From contig CM017454.1 of assembly GCA_007674295.1 (NCBI GenBank), positions 1-64,000 on the forward strand: DNA of 64,000 nucleotides. The letters are read 5' to 3'. Origin of the DNA: Antonospora locustae (Eukaryota > Microsporidia). The notes under the pieces were generated by a model. That model searched no databases. It was given only the letters and a program-made list of their open reading frames with translations, and was not told the origin of the DNA. The number at the start of each line of letters is the position of its first letter. Within the stretch, counting starts at the first letter, position 1. Both the position numbers and the translations under genes were made by a program. This document shows positions 37,116 to 45,814 of this stretch, piece by piece.

Positions 37116-37131
37116 CTCGGGGTAAAAAAAC
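37116..37131 (-). promoter_or_regulatory. T-tract plus CCCC start signal of uL2
   Basis: On the minus strand ggtttttttaccccgagATG: a T7 tract then CCCC five to six bases before the start codon. This pattern is typical of highly expressed microsporidian ribosomal-protein genes. Confidence 0.65.
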
Positions 37132-37162
37132 CGCACCCACGTGGGCAGTGTTTTCCCAAGAG

Positions 37163-37666
37163 CTACTTCAGTATTCTAACGTTTTTTGCCTTTCTGAGGA
37201 CACGCATCGACTTCGCATCACGCCCCCCGGTGTGCACAGCAGCCTTCTTCTCAGGCACGGTGCGCTTTTCTGCATACATTCGTGTGTCGGCACTGTGCCA
37301 TGCCCCACATGCGCTCGTAAGAGCATCTAGCTCCCACTTTATCTCCTGAAACAGCCCTTCTATATCCTCCCTCTTCACCTCTTGATCTTGTGCTGCCGTT
37401 GCGTCCTCTGCTGTGTATTCCGCACTGGCCTCTTCCTTATTGCAGATGTCGTACTCAAAGTTGTCAAACCTCCCCTCGTGGATACGTTCCTTCAATAGCC
37501 TCTGAATCTCCCTGTTATCTTTATCAGACAGTGTACCCGTGCACCTAGTTCTCTCATACTCTACCGGCATGCCCGCAGCAAGACTGTTTTTTGGCCTGCT
37601 TCGTGCATCTATCTCGCCCATGAGCCTCCAGTCTCTTGACTTCATCCCCCTCTCCGCCTCGGACAT
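37163..37666 (-). CDS. MPP10: U3 snoRNP/SSU-processome protein Mpp10, minimal form
   Basis: Component of the U3 complex needed for 18S pre-rRNA cleavage. The sequence keeps only the conserved core: 'DWRLMGEIDARSRPKNSLAA' (Mpp10 pW.l.GEv.a..RP.NSLLE), then 'LLKERIHEGRFDNFEYD' (..I..RI.d..fDdv), and 'GLFQEIKWELDALTSACGAW' (lf..lc.kLDALsnfh). 167 residues against 593 in yeast; the long acidic N-terminal half is gone. 'gtcccatcc' precedes ATG 37666. Pwp2 at 52278 belongs to the same particle. Confidence 0.85.
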   Translation of the reverse strand: MSEAERGMKSRDWRLMGEIDARSRPKNSLAAGMPVEYERTRCTGTLSDKDNREIQRLLKERIHEGRFDNFEYDICNKEEASAEYTAEDATAAQDQEVKREDIEGLFQEIKWELDALTSACGAWHSADTRMYAEKRTVPEKKAAVHTGGRDAKSMRVLRKAKNVRILK

Positions 37667-37890
37667 GGATGGGACACAACATGCACATATATGTGGGGAA
37701 GGAAAGGTTTGTGTGGACGGACATGTAAGCTGCACTGCTCTATACACATAGGGTACAGTGCTCATATGTGCATGCATGGACCAAGCTCGTGTACAATAGT
37801 TCTGCAGGAGTTTGCTGTGTGAGGCAAGAGAATTCATGTACTTGACGTTAGCACCGCGTTATGAGTTGCAATAGAGTTTGTTTGTAAACA

Positions 37891-38070
37891 ATGACGCTCA
37901 TGCCAAAGTATGAAAGAAGCTGGAATCTCACGGATATTTTGCAGTGGCTTGCAATACTTGCTATAATCTGCATAATTCTGAAGGTTTACACGCTTGTTCT
38001 GGAGCGTCTGAAGAAGGGCACGCTGGGACACTCAGCTGAAATGAAATGCTCGGAAAAGATATGCGTATGA
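37891..38070 (+). CDS. Small single-span membrane protein, 59 aa
   Basis: An ATG frame at 37891 encodes 59 residues: a polar/aromatic N-terminus (MTLMPKYERSWNLTD), one hydrophobic helix (about residues 17-36, ILQWLAILAIICIIL), and a basic, Cys-containing tail ending KICV. The size and topology resemble small ER subunits (translocon, OST or signal peptidase accessory proteins), but I cannot assign one. It fills the gap between Mpp10 and the DNAJC3-like gene; no C-run precedes it. Confidence 0.5.
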   Translation: MTLMPKYERSWNLTDILQWLAILAIICIILKVYTLVLERLKKGTLGHSAEMKCSEKICV

Positions 38071-38183
38071 TGCGCATGAGTATGCGCGGTAGAATATCTA
38101 CCGGTCCAAGGTATAGATTATCCAATCATGTTGCGTTAATTGAACACTGAGGGCGTACTTATAATAAAAAGACCCTCGTACAC

Positions 38184-39566
38184 ATGAATCTTTGGGTGAT
38201 GCTCTTGCAAAACGTCTGGTGCGACAGAGGTCATGGACCTGACATTGCAGGGGAGGTGGACAACGCACGCAGGCTTGTGAGGGCTGGAAAGATCGGCGAT
38301 GCAAGAAATGCGTTGAGCACACTGTATAAGACATATGCTGCGGATCCTGGTCTTCAGATAAGCTATGCAAGATTCCTCTACAGCTGTGGAGAGTATGAGT
38401 ATCTTATAAAAGAGTTTGGAAGTTCTCCAATTGAAATAATTAAGGAGATTGTTGATAAGAGTAGGAAAAATATGGTAAGAGAGAGTGGTGCAAACGAGCA
38501 AGTGCTAGAGGAGCTTGTACAGGAAAGCCCCTACTCAAGGAGAGTTATGATGGCTCTAGCGCAAAAGCTGTTAGACAAGGGAAAGTACGCAAGAGCGCGA
38601 CGGTGTGCAGAGGAGCTTTTTGCATACTACGGCAACGACGTCGACGTGCGGCACCTATATGCACATGCAAGCATTCTCTCTGGAATGTATGCGCGGGGCA
38701 TTGCAATGCTTCGCAGCATGGAAAGACACAAGGACGCAGAAAGACTTGAAAGGCTGATAGCAGCCTACGAAGACACAGCGTACAGCACGAACAAGCTGGC
38801 TTCGCTGCGTGCTCTTCTTTCAGAGATATCGATAGCCGAACTAGAAACAAGCGAGTATAGACCAAGTCTCTATACACATATCAAGTATAATCATGTGCTC
38901 TACGATTGTGTATGGCAGGGGATTGAGCAACGAGCACGCGGAATGACAGAACTTGCACGCAAGCTGCATAAGTTTCTGAACACAGACAACAGTGCATATC
39001 TCTATGTGATGGCTCTAATTATAGATGAGGATAGCAGCGCAGAGGAAGTGTATCGCAAGGAGGGCCCGCAGAGCATATTTCTGCGGCAGGCGCTAGAGCG
39101 CGAGCTGGAGAATTCCAAGGCGAGAAAGAGAGAGGAAAAGGAGCAGAAAAGGGGCTCATACACTGGTAGCGAAAAAGGTGATCCCCGTGGCTATTACAAG
39201 ATTCTTGGTGTGGGCCCAGACGCAAGTGATGCGGAAATAAAAAGCGCTTTCCGCAAGAAGTCGCGTGAGAACGAGTACAAGCATCTCAAGGAGGTAGATC
39301 CCAAGGAGTACGAGAGGCGAGAAAAGCAGCAGACACTTCTAAACAATGCCTACGACTGCCTGAAGAACACCAAAAGCAGGCAGAAGTATGATGAGGGGAT
39401 TGATAACACATCGCCATCTGCGGGCTCGACAAGCTACTACGATGCATCGGGCATCGAAGACTTTCTGCGCACGTTCTTTGGCTCAGGGTTCAGTGGGTTT
39501 TCCGGCAACGGCTTTAACACACACGGCAGGAGTGGAAGCCGCACCTACTACTACCGCTATGTGTGA
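38184..39566 (+). CDS. P58IPK/DNAJC3-like TPR-J protein lacking HPD
   Basis: A 460-residue protein. A short hydrophobic start (MNLWVMLLQNVWC) may be a signal peptide. TPR-like helical pairs occupy about 20-310 ('ARRLVRAGKIGDARNALSTL', 'LAQKLLDKGKYARARRCAEE'). A J domain begins at residue 333 ('DPRGYYKILGVGPDASDAEI'), followed by a Gly/Phe/Ser-rich tail (GFSGNGFNTHGRSG). This order is that of the ER co-chaperone P58IPK/DNAJC3, which feeds unfolded protein to BiP. The loop that should carry HPD reads 'KKSRENEYKHLKEVDPKEYE', without His-Pro-Asp, so stimulation of Hsp70 ATPase by the usual mechanism is not expected. No KDEL-like C-terminus. Confidence 0.82.
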   Translation: MNLWVMLLQNVWCDRGHGPDIAGEVDNARRLVRAGKIGDARNALSTLYKTYAADPGLQISYARFLYSCGEYEYLIKEFGSSPIEIIKEIVDKSRKNMVRESGANEQVLEELVQESPYSRRVMMALAQKLLDKGKYARARRCAEELFAYYGNDVDVRHLYAHASILSGMYARGIAMLRSMERHKDAERLERLIAAYEDTAYSTNKLASLRALLSEISIAELETSEYRPSLYTHIKYNHVLYDCVWQGIEQRARGMTELARKLHKFLNTDNSAYLYVMALIIDEDSSAEEVYRKEGPQSIFLRQALERELENSKARKREEKEQKRGSYTGSEKGDPRGYYKILGVGPDASDAEIKSAFRKKSRENEYKHLKEVDPKEYERREKQQTLLNNAYDCLKNTKSRQKYDEGIDNTSPSAGSTSYYDASGIEDFLRTFFGSGFSGFSGNGFNTHGRSGSRTYYYRYV

Positions 39567-39575
39567 TATTGATGC

Positions 39576-39776
39576 ATGCTCGTTCCAGACAGAGTGACCA
39601 GCTATGCAGCCGAGAAAGTCAGCAGATTTGTAGAGACACAGCTTCTAGCTGGTGATCACTGCAGAACTCTGGACCAGAAATATGAGAATAAACAACAAAG
39701 TAGTTTTCTAGGACCTCAGTGGAAGTTTCTTTCTTCTTTTGGCAAGAAGTGGCATCTACAGGGAGACTCTCTTTGA
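39576..39776 (+). CDS. Possible small protein, 66 aa
   Basis: A short frame 10 bp after the DNAJC3-like stop. Its composition is protein-like (polar helix, then 'SFLGPQWKFLSSFGKKWHLQ'). No known motif and no C-run at its ATG. It may be a real short gene or 3' UTR. Confidence 0.25.
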   Translation: MLVPDRVTSYAAEKVSRFVETQLLAGDHCRTLDQKYENKQQSSFLGPQWKFLSSFGKKWHLQGDSL

Positions 39777-39808
39777 TTTTTGCTGTGCATGTGTTACATT
39801 TGCGAGAC

Positions 39809-40849
39809 TTACAGGTCTTTTAGCCCGCCTAGAGTGAGTGTCCTGTGGACTCTTACATAGGAGAACATTTTGCTCCAGAGCTCTACGACACTGCCTGCAG
39901 CCTCCTCACAAACTAAACACCATACGCAGTCTTCGCCTCCAGAGCCGGATACACCGCATCCAATGATTTCCTTCACGAAAAACGTTTCAAGCAAGACAGC
40001 ATACTGATATTCCGGCACAATTAAGCTAGAAACCTGTGCTATCTCTCTGAGGTATTCATGATAGAGCGGTCTCAGCACGCAGTCTCTACGTCTTATGGCA
40101 CCACTCTGCCGAACAGCTGCAACTATGCGCGCATTTATCTCGGAAAGACGCGTCCAGATTTTTCCCTTGCCGTCTAGCAGTGTAATCATGTCTCTTGTGC
40201 TGCTTGACATGCCTCTTGAACCAAGAACCAGGACAAGCGCCGTGTCTATGTCTATGCGCGCATGTTTCCTTGTAGAGTATATGACATTTCCATACGAGCA
40301 CGTGAGCACGTCAACTCCAGATGCCCTGGGGGCTACTTTTCTGTTGACTTCCAGGCATAGAGACGGCGTACTTCGTCCAACGCTGTATAGCGCACAGAAG
40401 CTGTGCACAAGTGCCACTACAATGCATGCTGACGAGCCTATTCCTGTTTTAACACCGTTGCACGTACAGAATCCGTTGTCAAATGCTATGTAGACATTGA
40501 CACCTAACTGCACATCGTACCTAACAACGTCCCAAAAAGATACCACAATATCCCGTATGAACTTTCCAGTGTCTGCATCTGCAGCACTGTCTATAATTAA
40601 ACCAGATTCCGTAATACGGAGCACTACCGTGTCTCCGTAGAGATGCACAATTGTGGACTGTGGACTTTCTGTGTCTGTCTCGGCCTCTACATTTGCATAT
40701 GCATCTATGTTTACTGCGATGCACTCCTCTTCCATGCATACGAGGTATCCCCCATTCAGTACAACTTTTCCTGGCACACGAAATCTCATTGTTCTTTTCT
40801 TCGTAGTGGATGACACTAGGCATGAGTTTGTGTTTTTAAGGTATCGCAT
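39809..40849 (-). CDS. ERG8: Phosphomevalonate kinase (GHMP family)
   Basis: Phosphorylates mevalonate-5-phosphate in the mevalonate pathway. GHMP motifs: 'RVPGKVVLNGGYLVCMEEEC' (motif 1, APGKvlLaGgYlVl in Erg8), 'GVKTGIGSSACIVVALVHSF' (motif 2, KTGLGSSAA..va), and 'IGCGVSGSGGEDCVWCLV' (motif 3, GaGGGDc). The GGYLV signature separates it from mevalonate kinase. 346 residues, shorter than yeast Erg8 (451). Start at 40849 is an ATG directly after 'cataccccA'. It adds about 20 residues before the first motif, an extension that may be genuine. Divergent from the CCCH gene (97 bp between starts). Confidence 0.88.
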   Translation of the reverse strand: MRYLKNTNSCLVSSTTKKRTMRFRVPGKVVLNGGYLVCMEEECIAVNIDAYANVEAETDTESPQSTIVHLYGDTVVLRITESGLIIDSAADADTGKFIRDIVVSFWDVVRYDVQLGVNVYIAFDNGFCTCNGVKTGIGSSACIVVALVHSFCALYSVGRSTPSLCLEVNRKVAPRASGVDVLTCSYGNVIYSTRKHARIDIDTALVLVLGSRGMSSSTRDMITLLDGKGKIWTRLSEINARIVAAVRQSGAIRRRDCVLRPLYHEYLREIAQVSSLIVPEYQYAVLLETFFVKEIIGCGVSGSGGEDCVWCLVCEEAAGSVVELWSKMFSYVRVHRTLTLGGLKDL

Positions 40850-40946
40850 TGGGGTATGAAATGGCTGGTCGCTATGATAGTAGATCGGTGCAGGTCCACA
40901 CTGGCTTCAAAAAGTATTTATACCGAGACAAAGCAGACCCCCAGCT

Positions 40947-41393
40947 ATGATTAAAAAGCTCGAAAGCATTCCAACCAGACTTAATAAAAATTTTCTTCAG
41001 AAGCGCCAGCTGGCAGGCTGCACTTTGCAAAAGCCGCCAAGTGGCAGCGGACCAAAAAGAAGTGTCCGGCGTTACTTTCAGCCAGGCTCTGAGGCAGCAC
41101 CGTTAAAGAGAACCAAGAGAGAAGAAAGCAGCGAGCTGCAGAAGCCGCTAAACTACAAGACACAACTTTGTAAGTTTTTTATAAAGGGTCTTTGCAACCG
41201 CGGCCAGGACTGCACCTTCTCTCATGACACAAAAGCCTTTCCGTGTCACGCATACCACTTGAGAGACAACTGCACTAGAAAGGTTTGCAGGTTTTCGCAT
41301 CTTCCCATAACACTTGAGCAGCTGAAGCAGTTACGTGAGGAGGAGGGCTGCGAGGGCATTGAGTTCACATCCACATTTCAGGAGGACACATAG
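40947..41393 (+). CDS. CCCH zinc-finger RNA-binding protein
   Basis: A 148-residue protein with two adjacent C-x(7-8)-C-x5-C-x3-H fingers: 'CKFFIKGLCNRGQDCTFSH' and 'CHAYHLRDNCTRKVCRFSH'. The segment after the second finger ('LPITLEQLKQL') resembles ZC3H4/6/8 ('aPLT.e...l'), a metazoan group linked to early transcription termination; Yth1/CPSF30 is a less good match. The N-terminal 70 residues are basic and disordered. 'agacccccagct' precedes the ATG. Confidence 0.8.
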   Translation: MIKKLESIPTRLNKNFLQKRQLAGCTLQKPPSGSGPKRSVRRYFQPGSEAAPLKRTKREESSELQKPLNYKTQLCKFFIKGLCNRGQDCTFSHDTKAFPCHAYHLRDNCTRKVCRFSHLPITLEQLKQLREEEGCEGIEFTSTFQEDT

Positions 41394-41629
41394 CCTCTAT
41401 GCCAGTTTAGAAATTAAAGTATTACATCTCTATTCTCATTTAGTACTTGAAAGCCTCTGTAAGTCGCAGTATGTGGAGGAATACTGCACGATAAAGCTGG
41501 TCCTGTGCTACAAGACATTACACCGGCAGCTGCTTACAAAATAGACTCAGAGAGCCATAACGATTTATTAGCTAGAGGACTAGTGTGTCTGTGCAGCAGA
41601 GTGCCTCTTGGCAGCTCGAGCACCAGTAA

Positions 41630-42958
41630 TCACTCACTGGAAACATTGAATGCTTTGCGGTCTTTTAGGCACGTTCTATTGTCCTCACCTTTTGACAAGC
41701 TCTCATAGAACTTTATCAGCTCCGCAACCTTTCCGTTTGTTCTCACAGACACTTTACTTTTTGACGTCTTTGATGCAGAGGAGTTCTTGTTCTCCTCAAA
41801 GATAATTGTGTTTCCAAACCGACTACTTTCCTGAATACACTCTCGCTCCTCGTTGCGCGCGAATGCAGAATCCCCAGTTGGCCGCATGATCATCGCATTA
41901 TCAGGTGCTGCTGGCTTGTCTTCATCATAACTGAGCACGGGCTCCTTCCTTTCGCCTATATCCTTTCTTGTGTTTTCCCTGTCAGACGGCATTTCATTGC
42001 TGCATCGCATGCACGAATTGCTTCTATACTTGCGTAGAGATATGTTCTGGTTTATCATGTCGCTACAGTACGCACAGGGTCCTTTGCTTCCGCTTGTAGG
42101 AATCACACCTAACTCCTCCAAAATGCTTTTCACGGGTTCGTCTGCTGTCGAATGACGGATACGTCGACCATGCTCCTTTTTGTTGACAACTATGTGCGAT
42201 CCCTTGTCAGAGTGGATCTTGTTAAGTTCGTAGGTATCCATGTTTCCCTCGTTATCGACTATAAACACATCAAACGTCCTCCTTTTTGTCTTTTCGCCCT
42301 GCAAGTGTGCGTCTGCACCTATTTCCTGCAAAAGAGAAGTGCTGGATGTGGATGCAATTTGTCTAGTCCTCTGTGCGTTGTCCATTGCAGAGAGCCCAAG
42401 CTCTGGAATAGGAGGCGGTGCGTGCTTTCTTCGCCTGCCCAGCACGTTCTCTGTTATTGCACACACGGTGCTCAGTCCAATCTCCTCACACACGTCCGTT
42501 GCACACTGCTCCTCCAGCACTACGTTGATTGATGGGCACAGCTCAGAGTGAGTCTCACTTCGTGAGAGACATGTGTCACCAGGGGTGTCCATGTTCTGCG
42601 CCTTGACGTCAAAGGAGTCCAGAAGCCCCTCCTTGTGTATGCACTGCTTCTCTGGTGCTCCTTCTGTGCTGCATTCCATTTCACGTGTCTCCTTCGCAGC
42701 CACCTTCTCTGTATCAGCATCCTTTCCATCCTCTTTTCTCTCTAGAACGTCTGAGTTGCACAGACATTTTCCCGAGTAGTCGCCATAGTTGGCTTTGCAC
42801 ACGGGACAGTATGCAAACACCACGTCGCTGCTTTTCGAAGTCCGCGGCGCATTTTGGCTCTTGTCGTCTGCAGCAGCCATGGATTGTTCTTCGCCCAGTT
42901 TTTTGTGGTTGCACGGGCCAATGGAAAGAACAAATCGCATTGGTCCGCAATATTCCAT
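41630..42958 (-). CDS. Hypothetical protein with CxxC zinc-binding clusters
   Basis: A 442-residue protein, mostly polar and probably disordered, unrecognised. Two cysteine clusters may bind zinc: 'YCPVCKANYGDYSGKCLC' near residue 50 and 'CAYCSDMINQNISLRKY...CMRC' near residue 305. A better-ordered segment lies just before the second cluster ('DVFIVDNEGNMDTYELNKIH', 'KSILEELGVIPTSG'). Starts at 42958 and 42940 are both possible ATGs. Divergent from the saccharopine-dehydrogenase-like gene, with about 75 bp between starts. Confidence 0.65.
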   Translation of the reverse strand: MEYCGPMRFVLSIGPCNHKKLGEEQSMAAADDKSQNAPRTSKSSDVVFAYCPVCKANYGDYSGKCLCNSDVLERKEDGKDADTEKVAAKETREMECSTEGAPEKQCIHKEGLLDSFDVKAQNMDTPGDTCLSRSETHSELCPSINVVLEEQCATDVCEEIGLSTVCAITENVLGRRRKHAPPPIPELGLSAMDNAQRTRQIASTSSTSLLQEIGADAHLQGEKTKRRTFDVFIVDNEGNMDTYELNKIHSDKGSHIVVNKKEHGRRIRHSTADEPVKSILEELGVIPTSGSKGPCAYCSDMINQNISLRKYRSNSCMRCSNEMPSDRENTRKDIGERKEPVLSYDEDKPAAPDNAMIMRPTGDSAFARNEERECIQESSRFGNTIIFEENKNSSASKTSKSKVSVRTNGKVAELIKFYESLSKGEDNRTCLKDRKAFNVSSE

Positions 42959-43032
42959 GCAAAACACAATGCCGTTTCATAGATGCACCACTGTGCACTT
43001 CACTGTCTGACCTTGCACAAAAACATAAGCCC

Positions 43033-44199
43033 ATGGACAGGGAGTACGACATTGTTGTTTACGGCGCAGGCGGCTATGCTGCAAAGCACATCGTCAGAGA
43101 GCTCGTATCTGAGAGGGCAAAAATAGCACTTGCAGGAAGAAACACAAAGACCATCGAGAGAAACATCGCTGACATCAAGGGCGCAGAACGCATTCCCATA
43201 ATCAGGTGCTTGCCGGAAACAATACACTGCATCACAGAAAAAACAAGGCTTCTGCTGAACTGTGCGGGCCCGTACATTTTCTCTGGAGAGCCCATAGTCA
43301 AGGCATGCATCGATACAAACACACATTACATGGACATAACAGGAGAGACATTCTTCATTGAGCAGGTTCGCAATAAATACGACGAGGAAGCGCGCCGGCG
43401 GGGTCTCTATGTGATAAATTGCTGTGGATTCGACTCTATTCCTGCCGACATTGGTGTCGAGCACCTAAAGGCAGCACTAGGTGTGCCTGCAGAGATAATG
43501 AGCGTGATGAGGCTTCGCAATGCATATTTGAATAGGACAACGTATGACTCGCTTATATTTGGCTTGAAAAACGCGAGCGAAACGAAGAAGCTTCGTTGCC
43601 AGCATAAGACAGCAAGAGGGAAAAAACCCCAAAAGTACTTCTATAACAATAGAACAGGCTCATACAATGTAATTTTTATGGGCACAGATCCGTCTGTTGT
43701 TCGCAGAACTCAGGAATACATGCAGAAGAGGGGACAAGGCTGTGTAAGGTACGAGGCGTACCTTGATGTTGGTAGCTTCTTCAATTTAGTGATTGTTGCC
43801 GTTTGTTTTCTTGTGGTCATGATTCTCTCGAAGTTTGGGCTTGGAAGGAGGCTGCTGCTCAGATATCCTTCGCTGTTTACATGTGGACGCGTGAAGTCAG
43901 GAGGTCCGACAGAAGACATGCTCAAAAAAAGCAGCTTTGAGATACTTTTTTTCGGCCAGAACCCTGAAAGCGGAGAGAGAAAGAAAATGGTTGTCAAGGG
44001 ACCTGACCCGGGATACCACACAACAGCTATATGCATTTCACAGGCTGCTCTCTGCCTTCTGAATCTTGTGAAAAGCGAGAACACAGAGATCCCTGTCCGA
44101 GAGGGCGGTGTTCTTACGCCGGGGTCTGTCTTTCATGGAACGGACATAGTTAGCAGACTCCATAAAAAGGGTGTCCGATTTGAGTTTCTGAGTGACTGA
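43033..44199 (+). CDS. Saccharopine dehydrogenase-like oxidoreductase (SCCPDH type)
   Basis: A 388-residue NAD(P)-fold protein of the SCCPDH group. N-terminal Rossmann motif 'IVVYGAGGYAAKHIVRE', then 'LALAGRN' equivalent 'IALAGRNTKTIERN', 'LLNCAGPYIFSGEPIVKACI', 'HYMDITGETFFIEQV' and 'YVINCCGFDSIPADIGVEHL', all in the order of animal and fungal SCCPDH. A hydrophobic helix (about 250-275, FNLVIVAVCFLVVMILSKFG) fits the lipid-droplet/ER association reported for the family. It is not expected to make lysine. The start at 43033 directly follows 'aagccc'; the longer upstream frame overlaps the divergent gene and is rejected. Confidence 0.88.
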   Translation: MDREYDIVVYGAGGYAAKHIVRELVSERAKIALAGRNTKTIERNIADIKGAERIPIIRCLPETIHCITEKTRLLLNCAGPYIFSGEPIVKACIDTNTHYMDITGETFFIEQVRNKYDEEARRRGLYVINCCGFDSIPADIGVEHLKAALGVPAEIMSVMRLRNAYLNRTTYDSLIFGLKNASETKKLRCQHKTARGKKPQKYFYNNRTGSYNVIFMGTDPSVVRRTQEYMQKRGQGCVRYEAYLDVGSFFNLVIVAVCFLVVMILSKFGLGRRLLLRYPSLFTCGRVKSGGPTEDMLKKSSFEILFFGQNPESGERKKMVVKGPDPGYHTTAICISQAALCLLNLVKSENTEIPVREGGVLTPGSVFHGTDIVSRLHKKGVRFEFLSD

Positions 44200-44311
44200 A
44201 GGTGAGCGCACCGCTGTACTTATGTGACAGTAAGCACGAAGGTGGTTTCATCGCGCTTGTAGAGAACATAGGAACTTCTGTGATGTACGGCTTAAATGCA
44301 CAGTTTGGCAA

Positions 44312-45511
44312 CTAGAATGCCTTGAGCAGTGCCCTTGCAAGACTCCGCTTTCCAGTCAGAAGAAGCCTTATGTAGGTGTTTGTGATATCTTGGTTGATCA
44401 CCAGAAACCTTTCGAAGAATTCGTCCTTAAGGTTTTCCGTTTTGTTTATAAGGTCGATTAAAAATCTCTCGTGGTGTTTGTCAAACGCCCTCTCCTTGCT
44501 GATGACCTTATCCTCTCTTTCTGGTCTCAAATACGCTTCAAGAATTTCTGTCCGAGCTCTAAATGCATCGTCCAAAAGGTTTTTGTGTATCCACTTTTGT
44601 CTTGTGTGGCATGCCTTCAGGTACGCCAGAATACCATCTTTCTTCTCCACATTTGGCTTGTGTCTCACAGAAAATTCGAGCTCCTCGACTGGCTTCAGAA
44701 TAGCTAGCACGGTCTTCTCAACGAACGCGGGCTTGTCGCTTATTACAATCTTGGATACAAGTTGCAGAAGAAGCCCAGGCTCAAATATCGCGCCACCAAG
44801 GTTAATCAGTGCCTTGAGCTCTGCGACCTCCCGTGTGGTCACGCGAGGTCTCTCACCAAACTCCTTAATAAACTCGACTCTTTCCCTTTTTATGCTCTGC
44901 GCAAGGTTTCCACCTTCAATGATCACAGTTCTGAGTGCAAGCAGCATTCTTCTGTACTTTCTGTCCAATACATCTGTTTGTGCGACTTTTATGTTCTGAA
45001 AGTTGCTATGCAGAAGCTCGTGCATGAGTCTCTTGTGATCCTCTAGGTAGAGATTTCTTGCTATTTGCGAGTCGTCGCTGTTAAAATACCGGTTTCTCTG
45101 CACAAGCAGCACCTGCAGGCTCTCGTCTCGGTACGAGACGTTAGATGCCGTTGTTCTGAACGTCCTCAGCACATCCTCGATTCTTGATGACAGCACTTTT
45201 CTGTTTATGTATTTTCGGGCTGGAATTACCAAATGATCCAGCATGTTCTTAACAGCGCTTTCGCTCATGTTGTTGATCTCTATAAGAAACAGAATGCTGT
45301 TTAGAGACAGAAAGCTTTCGTAAAAAACCTTTTCCAAGAGCTCACTCTCGGATACGATGCTCTGTGCAGCGCAGGCTGCTGCCTCGGCGCTTTTGCTTTC
45401 CCTTCTTTCAAGAAAAGTACCTTTTGGACGGACCGTGCTGCACTCAACGCATATTCCTACAAACGACACAGAAACTAAAAACATGTGTACACAAGGAATC
45501 TTTACTTTCAT
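44312..45511 (-). CDS. Putative secreted helical protein, 399 aa
   Basis: Unrecognised. ATG 45511 gives a clear signal peptide (MKVKIPCVHMFLVSVSFVGI...), then an almost wholly helical protein rich in Leu/Arg/Glu without Cys clusters, e.g. 'YRRMLLALRTVIIEGGNLAQ' and 'FFERFLVINQDITNTYIRLL'. The upstream extension to 45679 lacks the leader at its N-terminus and is not favoured. Exported or ER-resident protein of a parasite-specific family is the simplest reading. Confidence 0.7.
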   Translation of the reverse strand: MKVKIPCVHMFLVSVSFVGICVECSTVRPKGTFLERRESKSAEAAACAAQSIVSESELLEKVFYESFLSLNSILFLIEINNMSESAVKNMLDHLVIPARKYINRKVLSSRIEDVLRTFRTTASNVSYRDESLQVLLVQRNRYFNSDDSQIARNLYLEDHKRLMHELLHSNFQNIKVAQTDVLDRKYRRMLLALRTVIIEGGNLAQSIKRERVEFIKEFGERPRVTTREVAELKALINLGGAIFEPGLLLQLVSKIVISDKPAFVEKTVLAILKPVEELEFSVRHKPNVEKKDGILAYLKACHTRQKWIHKNLLDDAFRARTEILEAYLRPEREDKVISKERAFDKHHERFLIDLINKTENLKDEFFERFLVINQDITNTYIRLLLTGKRSLARALLKAF

Positions 45512-45814
45512 GTATTTTTGTTTATCTCTGGAAAGTCGTCTCAGAAAAGAGCATGATCTGCTGAAGAAACTTTTAGCACATCTCACAGTTGTTGCTCTTG
45601 TCATGCACAGCTTGAAAAGCACGGACATACTAGAACCAGGTGTCTGCCATATCTCTGATTTAGCAGTAGACAAATGCATGCAGTTACATTGCCTCCTTTT
45701 AGTGTATCATATATGGCAGGCGAGCTGCTTTCGTTCTGCATGCAGAACTTGCAAGAAAAGGCGATGGTTGCGCTGCCATAGCTCGCCCTGCAGTACTGTG
45801 GGTCAAAATTCGGC
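45512..45814. other. Intergenic, nothing recognised
   Basis: About 300 bp between two same-strand genes. No frame of interest; AT-rich stretches near both ends. Confidence 0.4.

Noticed and set aside
42655..43032. N-terminal extension of the saccharopine-dehydrogenase-like gene
   Set aside because: Overlaps the divergent gene on the other strand. The family's Rossmann start and the CCC signal both point to ATG 43033.
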